Assembly (NCBI GenBank): GCA_030426395.1
Contig: JAUHYE010000018.1
Span: 1 to 41,427 of the forward strand
DNA: 41,427 nucleotides
Direction of reading: 5' to 3'
From: Phycisphaerae bacterium
GTDB taxonomy: Bacteria > Planctomycetota > Phycisphaerae > Phycisphaerales > UBA1924
The notes beneath the pieces were generated by a model. It did not search any database. It was given only the letters and a program-made list of their open reading frames with translations, and had not been told where the DNA came from. Positions 30,760-37,784 of this stretch are shown here, piece by piece. The stretch's first letter is position 1. Every line of letters begins with the position of its first letter. The position numbers and the translations under genes were made by a program.

Positions 30760-31683
30760 ATGACAGCCCCCTCAGCACCCCCAGCACCCCCAGCACCGGA
30801 CGCGCCGACCGACCCCGCCCCCAAGGGCGGCCACTACCAGGGTTCCGAGCCCCCGCTGCTGAGCGTGAAGGACCTCAAGACCCACTTCCCCGTCCGCAGC
30901 GGCCTGCTGCAACGCGTGACCGGCTGGGTGCGGGCCGTCGACGGCGTCAGCTTCGACCTGGGCAAGGGCGAGACGCTCGGCCTGGTGGGCGAGAGCGGCT
31001 GCGGCAAGACGACCGTGGGCCGCACGCTGCTGAAGCTCATCCCCGCCACCGGCGGCACGGTGACCTTCGAGGGCAGGGACGTCATGAAGGCCCAGGGCGC
31101 CGAGATGAAGGCGCTGCGGCGGGACATGCAGATCATCTTCCAGGACCCCGCCGGCAGCCTGAACCCCCGCATGCGCATCGCGAGCATCGTGGGCGAGCCA
31201 TTGATCGTGCACGGCCTGGTGACCGACCGCCGCAAGCTGCGCAAGCAGGTGGAAGAACTGCTCGTGCGCTGCGGCATGCCCGCGGCCGCGGCCGACCGCT
31301 ACCCGCACGAGTTCAGCGGCGGCCAGCGCCAGCGCATCGGCATCGCCCGCGCGCTCGCGCTGGAGCCCAAGTTCATCGTGTGCGACGAGCCGACCAGCGC
31401 GCTGGACGTGAGCATCCAGGCCCAGATCATCAACCTCCTGACCGATCTCCAGGAAGAATTCGGCCTGAGTTATCTCTTCATCAGCCACGACATGGCCGTC
31501 ATCCAGCACGTGTGCAAGCGCATCGCGGTCATGTATAAAGGCAAGATCGTCGAGACCGGCTCGCGCGACGACATCCTCAAGAACCCCCAGCACAAGTACA
31601 CCCAGAGCCTGCTGAGCGCCGTGCCCGAGCCCGACCCAAGGCGCGTGAAGGAGCGGGTGATCTTCGAGGGCGGGGCGATGTAG
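30760..31683 (+). CDS. Peptide/nickel ABC transporter ATP-binding protein (OppF/DppF type)
   Basis: The 307-residue cytoplasmic ATPase has Walker [12 protein letters not shown], the Q-loop [12 protein letters not shown], the signature [15 protein letters not shown], Walker [14 protein letters not shown] and the H-loop ISHDMAV, and ends with the OppF-type C-terminal region ([19 protein letters not shown]). It would energise uptake of peptides or related solutes together with OppB/C permeases and OppD, but none of these is adjacent, so it works with distantly encoded partners. The Pro/Ala-rich first 30 residues are an unusual extension. The ATG at 30760 is supported by TAGGAT 7 bases upstream. 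Repeats follow the stop. Confidence 0.93.
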   Translation: MTAPSAPPAPPAPDAPTDPAPKGGHYQGSEPPLLSVKDLKTHFPVRSGLLQRVTGWVRAVDGVSFDLGKGETLGLVGESGCGKTTVGRTLLKLIPATGGTVTFEGRDVMKAQGAEMKALRRDMQIIFQDPAGSLNPRMRIASIVGEPLIVHGLVTDRRKLRKQVEELLVRCGMPAAAADRYPHEFSGGQRQRIGIARALALEPKFIVCDEPTSALDVSIQAQIINLLTDLQEEFGLSYLFISHDMAVIQHVCKRIAVMYKGKIVETGSRDDILKNPQHKYTQSLLSAVPEPDPRRVKERVIFEGGAM

Positions 31684-31685
31684 CC

Positions 31686-31749
31686 GCTCCGCGGGGGGGT
31701 TGCTCCGCGGTGGGTTCGCTCCGCGGTGGGTTCGCTCCGCGGGGTGAAT
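31686..31749. repeat. 16-bp direct repeats after the OppF-like gene
   Basis: GCTCCGCGGTGGGTTC occurs about four times in a row (31686, 31702, 31718, 31734), the first and last slightly altered. Each copy contains the palindrome CCGCGG. Immediately after, GGGTGAA (31742-31748) and TTCACCC (31755-31761) form a perfect 7-bp hairpin without a T-run. Confidence 0.8.
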
Positions 31750-31865
31750 TCGGGTTCACCCGAGGATCGGCCAGAGAAGCGGGCATACATTGCTCCTCGA
31801 AGCCCCGGCACGCCGCCGGGCTCGCGATGCTCCGGCACGGGCCGGACCAAGCAAGGAGAAGTCGC

Positions 31866-32024
31866 ATGGACCGCAACACCGAATCGAAGAAAAGCCCCGT
31901 CCGCGCCGCCCTGACCGGCGTGCTCGTCGCCATGGCCGTGGCCGCCGCCGCGTGCAACACCGTCGAGGGCGCCGGCGAGGACATGGAAGCCGCCGGCGAG
32001 GGCGTGCAGGACGCCGCCAAGTAA
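31866..32024 (+). CDS. Entericidin EcnA/B-like small lipoprotein
   Basis: The 52-residue protein has a basic start, a hydrophobic stretch (ALTGVLVAMAVAAAACNT) with a lipobox ending in Cys, and then NTVEGAGEDMEAAGEGVQDA, the typical entericidin core of Gly-x-Gly-x-Asp spacing. Entericidins are small envelope lipoproteins; in enterobacteria a toxin/antidote pair is known, but most relatives in other phyla are of unknown role. AAGGAG lies 7 bases before the ATG at 31866, a strong Shine-Dalgarno sequence. A possible -10 (TACATT, 31786-31791) lies upstream. A strong terminator follows. Only one such gene is present, not a pair. Confidence 0.83.
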   Translation: MDRNTESKKSPVRAALTGVLVAMAVAAAACNTVEGAGEDMEAAGEGVQDAAK

Positions 32025-32051
32025 ATCCGCTTCCACACCCCAGAATCGATG

Positions 32052-32074
32052 GCGGCCGCAGCGGCCGCTTTTTT
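32052..32074 (+). terminator. Terminator of the entericidin-like gene
   Basis: GCGGCC (32052-32057), 5-base loop, GGCCGC (32063-32068), then six T (32069-32074). The T-run overlaps the last two bases of the convergent gene's stop codon (32073-32075). Confidence 0.85.
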
Positions 32075-33353
32075 ATTGGCCGTCGCCGACGCGCACGTTG
32101 GCGAGGCGCTCCAGGTAGTCCTCTGGAAACTCCCAGAAGCCGGTGTCGCCGTTCTTCACGAGGCCTCGTTGTTCGGGGCTCAAGCCGTAGATGAGCAGGA
32201 GGCCCACGTCGCCACTCACCCACGGGTCGCGCTGGTAATAGCTGTGGCCCAGCAGGTCGCCGTACTTCTTCTCGGCCCGCGAGACGTCGATGGCCTCGGT
32301 GTGGCCGAAGTGGTGGATGGCCTCGAGTTCCCATGTGTGCAGGTGGCCGACCGAGTCGCCCAGGCGGTCCTGGTGGCTCAGCCATCGGCTGAGCGAGAGG
32401 GCGCGATCGGTGCGGTTGGCGTAGAAAGCCACGCGATCGGCCATCTCGTGGAAGCCGTCCTCGCGGGCGGCGAAGAAGCCCATCAGGTCCATGTCGGGGG
32501 CTGCCAGCACGACCGTGCCGATGCGGAACTGCTCGAGCAGCTCTTCACGCGAGAGGCCGTGGTGCTTCAGACGCAGCTCGCGCAGGGCGTGGATGGCGAT
32601 GGGCGCGCCGGCGCTGTGGGCGATGATGTGGACGTTGTCGGCCCACGTCTTCTCGGAGAGGAACTCGACGAGCTCGCGGAACTGCCGCGTGGCATACGCG
32701 GCGTTGGCCTTGTCGGCGTTGTAGCCCAGGATGGCGTGGCGGCTGGGCCAGGCGAAGCTGAGCACCACGCCCTTTCGCCCCGCGTAGTGCCAGAACTCGG
32801 CGGCCAGCCCGGTGTTGTGGGGGAAGGTCGTGTTGTAGCCGTGGACGTAGATGATGATCTCGGGGCGATGGGTGCCCTCGAGCTGGTCGTTGAGCGCGTC
32901 GAGCCACGCGTGGGTGAGCTCGACGTCGCCCTCCATGTGCGTCTCGTCGATGGCGCCCGCAATCGCGGGGATGGGCAGCGTGCCGGGCATGACGCCGAAG
33001 TGCTCGTAGCCGACGAGCTCGACCATGGGCGACTGGCCGGTGCGCTTCTCGGCCCGCGAAGCCACGACCAGTTCCTCCCACTCGCCCTCGATCGACACGT
33101 GCGCGATGCCCAGGCGGGTGAGCGGGCTGCGTTCGTCGTCGAAGGGATGGGTCGCGTCCTCGGGCACGGCCGGCCGCCGCACGCTGGCGATGAAGACCGG
33201 CACATGACTGCGTCGGGACTCGGGAACATCCGCGAACGGATCAACGACGCCCAGCGCGATCGACTCGGGTGTCGGCATCAGTCGCTGCGGCTTGTGGGCG
33301 CAGGCGGCCAAGGCGACGAGCAGGCAGAGCGTGCAGGCGATCGTCGTGCGCAT
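32073..33353 (-). CDS. Lipoprotein alpha/beta-hydrolase (DUF900-like)
   Basis: The 426-residue protein has a lipoprotein signal (IACTLCLLVALAAC with the modified Cys at residue 16) and an alpha/beta-hydrolase domain typical of the DUF900 group. Features are EIIIYVHGYNTTFPHNTGLA (oxyanion HGYN), FAWPSRHAILGYNADKANA, and the nucleophile elbow HIIAHSAGAPIAI (Ser in A-H-S-A-G), followed by VVLAAPDMDLMGFF with a probable acid residue. It is an envelope-attached esterase/lipase-like enzyme of unknown substrate. The ATG at 33353 is 8 bases after the stop of the zinc-ribbon gene, forming an operon; the longer frame upstream overlaps that gene and is not a signal peptide. Confidence 0.85.
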   Translation of the reverse strand: MRTTIACTLCLLVALAACAHKPQRLMPTPESIALGVVDPFADVPESRRSHVPVFIASVRRPAVPEDATHPFDDERSPLTRLGIAHVSIEGEWEELVVASRAEKRTGQSPMVELVGYEHFGVMPGTLPIPAIAGAIDETHMEGDVELTHAWLDALNDQLEGTHRPEIIIYVHGYNTTFPHNTGLAAEFWHYAGRKGVVLSFAWPSRHAILGYNADKANAAYATRQFRELVEFLSEKTWADNVHIIAHSAGAPIAIHALRELRLKHHGLSREELLEQFRIGTVVLAAPDMDLMGFFAAREDGFHEMADRVAFYANRTDRALSLSRWLSHQDRLGDSVGHLHTWELEAIHHFGHTEAIDVSRAEKKYGDLLGHSYYQRDPWVSGDVGLLLIYGLSPEQRGLVKNGDTGFWEFPEDYLERLANVRVGDGQ

Positions 33354-33361
33354 GGGCAAGG

Positions 33362-34306
33362 CTAGCCGCGGCGCTTGGCGTGGAAGAGGAAGCGCTTCAG
33401 GTCGTCGCGGAGCAGACCGGCGGCGTTGGCTTGCCTGACCATGACGATGATCGCCAGGACGAGGAAGGTGAGATTGATCAGGCCAAGCAGGAAGCGAGCA
33501 ACCGAGCCCGCGCTGCCGCGTGGCGGATGGAAGTTGATGGCGCTCTGCACGCCCCGGATCGCCAGGCACGCCGCGATGATCGCCACGAGTACGCCGACTT
33601 GCCGGGCCTGTGCGGCCGCCCGCCGATTACCCGCGCTCAGCGCGATGCGCCGCAGGCGCATCGAGCCTGCCCAGTATTGCACGAGCAGCACGGCCATCAG
33701 ACCCAAACCGGCGAGCCGGACGGGCCCGATGAACTGCGAACCGACGAGCATGGCCACGAACGCCATCGCGAACACCACGGCCGACCATCGCGCCACGGCG
33801 TTGTGCCAGTCCGGTTCCTGATCGGCCAGCCGGGGGTCGGGCGTGGTCACCATCCACCATCCGGCGATCCAGAGCACGAAGCAGGCCATCACCGGGCCGG
33901 CGACGATGATGTCGGCCACCCATCGCGGCGGCATGGAAGAGGTGAGCATCGAGACCGCAATGTTCAACACGATGCTGCATATCGCGATGGCGATGAGCAG
34001 CCCCACGCCGAGCCGTGTGAAGGCCAGCCCCTTCTCCAGCATCGCCAGGTGCTTCGGGCTTGCGAAGGCAAGCCCGTCGCCGCGGAGCGACTCGGCGATG
34101 GGCGTGGCGCACTCGGGGCACGGGCCGTCGGCATCAAGGCCGGCGAGGTAGTATCCGCACGAGACGCAGTGGAAATCTGGCCGCCAGCCGCACTGGGGGC
34201 AAGATTTCGAAAACGGCACGTCCGACAAGTCATGCTCGCACTGCCCGCACGAACGGGGCGGAGCGATCTTGCGTGATCTAGGGAATGAGCGGTCCGCCGT
34301 CGTCAC
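33362..34306 (-). CDS. Multi-span membrane protein with two N-terminal zinc ribbons
   Basis: The 314-residue protein carries two four-Cys ribbons at its N-terminus: CGQCEHD...CPQCGW, then CVSCGYYLAGLDADGPCPEC. The second is the planctomycete-type CPxCGY-x-L-x-G pattern. About six membrane spans follow (for example LGVGLLIAIAICSIVLNIAV, GPVMACFVLWIAGWWMV and LINLTFLVLAIIVMV). No known function. It starts with GTG at 34306, and TATGCT lies exactly 6 bases upstream. The hydrolase lipoprotein follows by 8 bases and is probably co-transcribed. PheA is encoded 19 bases upstream on the same strand but this gene seems to have its own promoter. Confidence 0.78.
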   Translation of the reverse strand: MTTADRSFPRSRKIAPPRSCGQCEHDLSDVPFSKSCPQCGWRPDFHCVSCGYYLAGLDADGPCPECATPIAESLRGDGLAFASPKHLAMLEKGLAFTRLGVGLLIAIAICSIVLNIAVSMLTSSMPPRWVADIIVAGPVMACFVLWIAGWWMVTTPDPRLADQEPDWHNAVARWSAVVFAMAFVAMLVGSQFIGPVRLAGLGLMAVLLVQYWAGSMRLRRIALSAGNRRAAAQARQVGVLVAIIAACLAIRGVQSAINFHPPRGSAGSVARFLLGLINLTFLVLAIIVMVRQANAAGLLRDDLKRFLFHAKRRG

Positions 34307-34312
34307 GCTGGC

Positions 34313-34318
34313 AGCATA
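34313..34318 (-). promoter_or_regulatory. Leaderless-type -10 box before a GTG-start gene
   Basis: TATGCT on the minus strand is followed by six bases and the GTG at 34306. This is the clearest case with a GTG start. No Shine-Dalgarno sequence is present. Confidence 0.55.
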
Positions 34319-34325
34319 GACCCGA

Positions 34326-35444
34326 CTACAGCAACCCCTTCGCCCGCGGGTAACTCCCCAGCACCGTCAGTCGCCGGCACTTGGTCTTCGCGTCCTCGAC
34401 CGCCCCCACCACCGCCTCGTCCTGCACGTGACCGGCGGCGTCGATGAAGAACATGTAGGTCCAGTTCTCACGGCCGCTAGGGCGTTTTTCGATGTGGGTG
34501 AGGTTCACGCCGTGGGCGCGGAAGACGGCCAGCACGTCGGCGAGCGCGCCGGGTTCGTCGCTGGTCTCGAAGAGCATGCTGGTCTTGTCCTGGCCGGTTC
34601 GCCCCGTCTTCTCCCGACTCAAAATCACGAAGCGGGTGATGTTGTTGGGCTGGTCCTGGATCGATTCGATCAGCACGTTGAGCCCGTACAACTCGGCGGC
34701 GAGCGTAGTGCCGATGGCGGCGCTGCCGGGGCGGGCACCGATGCCTCGTGCTTTCTCGGTTTCCTCGGCAGCGGTGATGGCGGCGCGACTGGATGATGCC
34801 GCGGGGATGAGCTCGGCCTTGGGATACCGGGCGCTCAGCCAGTTCTGGCACTGCGCGAAGACTTCGGGCTTGCTGTGGATACGCGTGACGTCCTCGGCCG
34901 GACAGCCGGCCATGAGCGCGTGGCGCACGGCGACTTGGGCCTCGGCGTAGATCGATACCTCGCCCGCATGCTCGATGAACGCGTCCAGCGTCTCGACGAT
35001 GCCGCCGGCGGTGCTGTTCTCGATCGGGGCGAGCCCGTAGTCGACGTGGCCCTTGATCACCTCGTCGAACACCGCGCCGATGCTCGTGACGCTGGCGAAC
35101 TCGACGCTGGCGCCGAAGTGGGCCCGGGCGGCCAGGTGCGAGTACGAGCCGGCGGGTCCGAGGTAGCCGATACGCAAGGGTCGCTCCAGTGCGAACGAGC
35201 CGGACATCATCTGCCGGTAGATGGCCTCGATGGTGGTGTCGCTGAGCGGCCCCTTGTTGCGGGCCTTGGCCTTGTCGAGCACCATGCGTTCGCGGTCGGG
35301 TGCGTAGATGGGCGTGCCGTCGTGCTGCTTGCGCTTGCCGACCTCCACGACCAGGTTGGCCCGCTCGTTGAGCAACGCCACGAGCCTCTCGTCGGCGTCG
35401 TCGATGAGGCGGCGGAGGTCTTCGAGGGGGCGGGGGTGGTCCAT
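34326..35444 (-). CDS. pheA: Bifunctional chorismate mutase / prephenate dehydratase (P-protein)
   Basis: The 372-residue protein has an N-terminal chorismate mutase helical domain (LRRLIDDADERLVALLNERA, with VGKRK), then the prephenate dehydratase domain from about residue 90 (IGYLGPAGSYSHLAARAHFG, APIENSTAGGIVETLDAF, NNITRFVILSRE) and a C-terminal ACT domain (FETSDEPGALADVLAVFRAH, HIEKRPSGRENWTYMFFID). It makes phenylpyruvate on the phenylalanine branch and is probably inhibited by phenylalanine through the ACT domain, in which the usual ESRP reads EKRP. The ATG at 35444 has GATAAT 6 bases upstream. It is upstream of the zinc-ribbon and hydrolase genes. Confidence 0.96.
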   Translation of the reverse strand: MDHPRPLEDLRRLIDDADERLVALLNERANLVVEVGKRKQHDGTPIYAPDRERMVLDKAKARNKGPLSDTTIEAIYRQMMSGSFALERPLRIGYLGPAGSYSHLAARAHFGASVEFASVTSIGAVFDEVIKGHVDYGLAPIENSTAGGIVETLDAFIEHAGEVSIYAEAQVAVRHALMAGCPAEDVTRIHSKPEVFAQCQNWLSARYPKAELIPAASSSRAAITAAEETEKARGIGARPGSAAIGTTLAAELYGLNVLIESIQDQPNNITRFVILSREKTGRTGQDKTSMLFETSDEPGALADVLAVFRAHGVNLTHIEKRPSGRENWTYMFFIDAAGHVQDEAVVGAVEDAKTKCRRLTVLGSYPRAKGLL

Positions 35445-35450
35445 GCCCTG

Positions 35451-35456
35451 ATTATC
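35451..35456 (-). promoter_or_regulatory. Leaderless-type -10 box before pheA
   Basis: GATAAT on the minus strand is followed by CAGGGC (6 bases) and the ATG at 35444. It is close to TATAAT but lacks the first T. Confidence 0.45.
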
Positions 35457-35606
35457 GGGTGGTCAGGCCCCCGGCGTGAGGGCGATCGCGGATGATCCAG
35501 CGCTGACACTAAGCAACACCGGTGCCGCGAGAAACAGGGCCTCGGCTGGAAACCTGGCCGATGCTGGGACGAACACGATTTCGGGGCTAACCCTCAGGAG
35601 TCACGC

Positions 35607-36440
35607 ATGGAACTGGTCAGATCCGAAGCCGCGCTGCCGCACCCGCCGGGGAGTGTCATCTTTCGAGCCTCGCGACTGGCCCTGACGATCGCAGCGGTCA
35701 CGCTCACCGGCGCGGGCGTGGCGTACGGCTGGTTCGTCTTCGCTGGGGCTCCGTGGCCGTTCTGGGTCGGGTTCGCGTTGTACGTGCTGATCGTGATGCC
35801 GATCTATGTGGTCATGTGCTTCAGGAGCTTGAGCCGGCACAACTGGCTGCTTCGCGTCTCGCCGGAGGGGCTGGCCGTGCGTTTCCACTCGTGGGCACGG
35901 GGGCGCGCGGGCGGCGACGCATCAGAGGTCGTGTTGCTGAGTTGGGCGGAGATCGAGCATGTCCAACGCGTCGACGAAGTCATGCGTGAGCAAACCAGCG
36001 ACGGCACGCAGAAGTGGACGCGCAAGGCCCTTGAAGTGCATGTGGCGCCCGAGTTGAGCGACGAGATCGGGCTCGCGCTGCTCGAGAGTCTCCGCGGGAC
36101 GAGCGAACGATCCGGTCGCGTGCGCGGCGGCGTACGCCACCACCCCGTGCGATGGGTTGAGGACGGCGTGATCCGCTTAACGCTGAGGGGCAAGAACGAC
36201 TTCGTGCGACCGGGCCCCGCGGCAGCGGAGCGTGCGCTCGCCCAATACGTCCGCGTCGCTCCCGGCATCAAGATCGATCGCGGCTCGACCAAAGATCTCG
36301 ACGACGCCGGCTTCCGCGCGAAGCTCTACGACTTGGTCGACAGCGGCCAGACGATCCAAGCCGTGCGCCACGTGCGTGAGCGACGCGGGTGCTCGCTGGC
36401 GGAGGCCAAGGCCGAGGTCGACGCCGCCGCGGGCCGCTGA
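35607..36440 (+). CDS. Two-span membrane protein with L7/L12-like C-terminal helices
   Basis: The 277-residue protein has two membrane spans near the N-terminus (LTIAAVTLTGAGVAYGWFVF and FWVGFALYVLIVMPIYVVMC), then a cytoplasmic beta-rich domain (NWLLRVSPEGLAVRFHSWA, VLLSWAEIEHVQRVDEV) that looks PH-like (compare YdbS/DUF304-type membrane proteins). The C-terminal ~50 residues (KLYDLVDSGQTIQAVRHVRE, then RGCSLAEAKAEVDA) match the helix pattern of the ribosomal L7/L12 C-terminal domain (VKEATGLGLKEAKELV). AGGAG lies 6 bases before the ATG at 35607. Function unknown. Confidence 0.72.
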   Translation: MELVRSEAALPHPPGSVIFRASRLALTIAAVTLTGAGVAYGWFVFAGAPWPFWVGFALYVLIVMPIYVVMCFRSLSRHNWLLRVSPEGLAVRFHSWARGRAGGDASEVVLLSWAEIEHVQRVDEVMREQTSDGTQKWTRKALEVHVAPELSDEIGLALLESLRGTSERSGRVRGGVRHHPVRWVEDGVIRLTLRGKNDFVRPGPAAAERALAQYVRVAPGIKIDRGSTKDLDDAGFRAKLYDLVDSGQTIQAVRHVRERRGCSLAEAKAEVDAAAGR

Positions 36441-36459
36441 ACACATGTGGAGCCAAATG

Positions 36460-36486
36460 AAAAACGCCCGACCATGGGCCGGGCGT
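36460..36486 (-). terminator. Terminator of the rplM-rpsI operon
   Basis: On the minus strand, ACGCCCG (36486-36480) pairs with CGGGCGT (36470-36464) around a 9-base loop, followed by TTTTC from the A-run at 36460-36464. It lies ~25 bases after the rpsI stop. Confidence 0.8.
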
Positions 36487-36510
36487 GAGAGGTACCAGTA
36501 AAGCCGCGAA

Positions 36511-37083
36511 TCAGCGCTTCGAGAACTGGAAGCGGCGGCGGGCGCCGGGCTGGCCGGGCTTCTTGCGCTCGACCTTGCGGGCGTCGCGCGAGAGGAAGCC
36601 GGCGTCGCGGAGGGCGTCCTCGAGGCTCGGGTCGTAGTCGCGCAGGGCGCGGGCGATGCCGAGGCGGACAGCCTGGGCCTGGCCCATGTAGCCGCCGCCG
36701 CTGCAGCGGACGACCACGTCGAAGCGGCCCTTGGTGCCGGTGACGTCCAGCGGCGAGTACACGTCGGCGCGGTCGCGGTCCTCGGTGAAGTACTCGGTCA
36801 CGGCCTTGAGCTTCTTGCGGGTGCACTGGATCTGCACGTCGCCCTTGCCCTCGTCGGCGGCGGGCTTCATGCGGACGCGGGCCACGGCGCGCTTGCGGCG
36901 GCCGGTGCCCCACCACCAGCCGTGGCGATCGGGCGGCAGGGCCTCGCGGACCTTGCGAGTCATGGGGCCGCCCTCGGCGGTCCCTTCATCGGCGGCGACA
37001 GCTTGGGCCAGGGCGCTGCCGCCCAACAGGCTCGAGCCGCTGGTCTGGGTGGATTCGGTCGAAGGGGTGTTCGTGTCGGCCAT
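36511..37083 (-). CDS. rpsI: 30S ribosomal protein S9 (uS9), N-terminally extended
   Basis: S9 binds 16S rRNA in the head of the small subunit with its C-terminal tail near the P-site tRNA. The 190-residue protein has GTGRRKRAVARVRM at about residue 60, DVVVRCSGGGYMGQAQAVRL, ALRDYDPSLEDALRDAGFLS and the conserved end FQFSKR. Normal bacterial S9 is about 130 residues, so ~55 residues at the N-terminus are extra ([20 protein letters not shown] and further); these look unstructured. The ATG at 37083 overlaps the L13 stop by one base (TAATG). It is the second gene of the rplM-rpsI operon. Confidence 0.97.
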   Translation of the reverse strand: MADTNTPSTESTQTSGSSLLGGSALAQAVAADEGTAEGGPMTRKVREALPPDRHGWWWGTGRRKRAVARVRMKPAADEGKGDVQIQCTRKKLKAVTEYFTEDRDRADVYSPLDVTGTKGRFDVVVRCSGGGYMGQAQAVRLGIARALRDYDPSLEDALRDAGFLSRDARKVERKKPGQPGARRRFQFSKR

Positions 37084-37517
37084 TAGAGCTTCATCTCCAC
37101 CGGTTGCTGGGCCTGATGCGGGTGCTCACTGCCCGCGTACACCTTGAGCTTCTTGAGCATGACCCGGCCGAGCCGGTTCTTGGGCAGCATGCGACGGACG
37201 GCGTCCTCGATCAGCATCTCGGGCTTGCGCTCCCGCAGCGATCCGAAGGTCTCGACCTTCAGGCCGCCGGGGTAGCCCGTATAGCGCTGGCGGACGCTCT
37301 GGGTGTCCTTGCGGCCCGTGAGCTTGACGTTCTTCGCGTTGGTCACGACGACGTAGTCGCCCGTGTCCACGTGGGGGGTGTACTCGGGGCGATGCTTGCC
37401 CATGAGCACCTGGGCGATCTCGGTGGCCATCCGGCCGAGCACCTGGTCCGTGGCATCCACCACGTGCCAGTTCTGCTCGACCTCACCGGCCTTGGCCATG
37501 TAGGTTTGCCGACGCAT
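37083..37517 (-). CDS. rplM: 50S ribosomal protein L13 (uL13)
   Basis: The 144-residue protein has [52 protein letters not shown], then YTGYPGGLK and [20 protein letters not shown], all typical of L13. It binds 23S rRNA early in assembly. AGGAG lies upstream of the ATG at 37517; the longer open frame upstream is not L13. A sigma70-like promoter at 37689-37716 would give a ~165-base leader, long enough for autogenous control as known for L13 operons in other bacteria. rpsI follows immediately. Confidence 0.97.
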   Translation of the reverse strand: MRRQTYMAKAGEVEQNWHVVDATDQVLGRMATEIAQVLMGKHRPEYTPHVDTGDYVVVTNAKNVKLTGRKDTQSVRQRYTGYPGGLKVETFGSLRERKPEMLIEDAVRRMLPKNRLGRVMLKKLKVYAGSEHPHQAQQPVEMKL

Positions 37518-37784
37518 TGCAATCTCCTGCGGCCGACGACGAAAAAACGCATCGCCGGGGGCACTTCTCATACGCCGCCTACCGGGCGGGGCGGGCACGC
37601 CGGCTGGTGGGCCGGGGTGCAGGATTGACCATCTCGGTCCGCCGGGCGGGGCAAAGGCCACCAGCCGCCACCGTCCGGCGTGAGGGGAAGCGTAGACGCT
37701 CTCCACGCCCCGTCAAGCCCCAAACCCCTGGCCGGCCGCCCAGAGGGGTGGCCCGGGCCCCTCCCCTGGCCGATGATTGGGGCG
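37518..37784. other. Intergenic leader/promoter region of rplM and the CPBP gene
   Basis: 267 bases between two divergent genes. It contains the rplM promoter (37689-37716), the ~165-base rplM leader with a GCGTTTTTTCGTCG stretch near its 3' end, and, for the plus-strand gene, a GATGAT hexamer 7 bases before the ATG at 37785. No other gene is convincing. Confidence 0.5.
37689..37716 (-). promoter_or_regulatory. Sigma70-like promoter of rplM-rpsI
   Basis: On the minus strand, TTGACG (37711-37716) is followed by a 16-base spacer and TACGCT (37689-37694). Transcription would start near 37682. Confidence 0.6.

Noticed and set aside
31866-32024. Entericidin toxin-antidote pair
   Set aside because: Only one small lipoprotein is present; no second one is adjacent.
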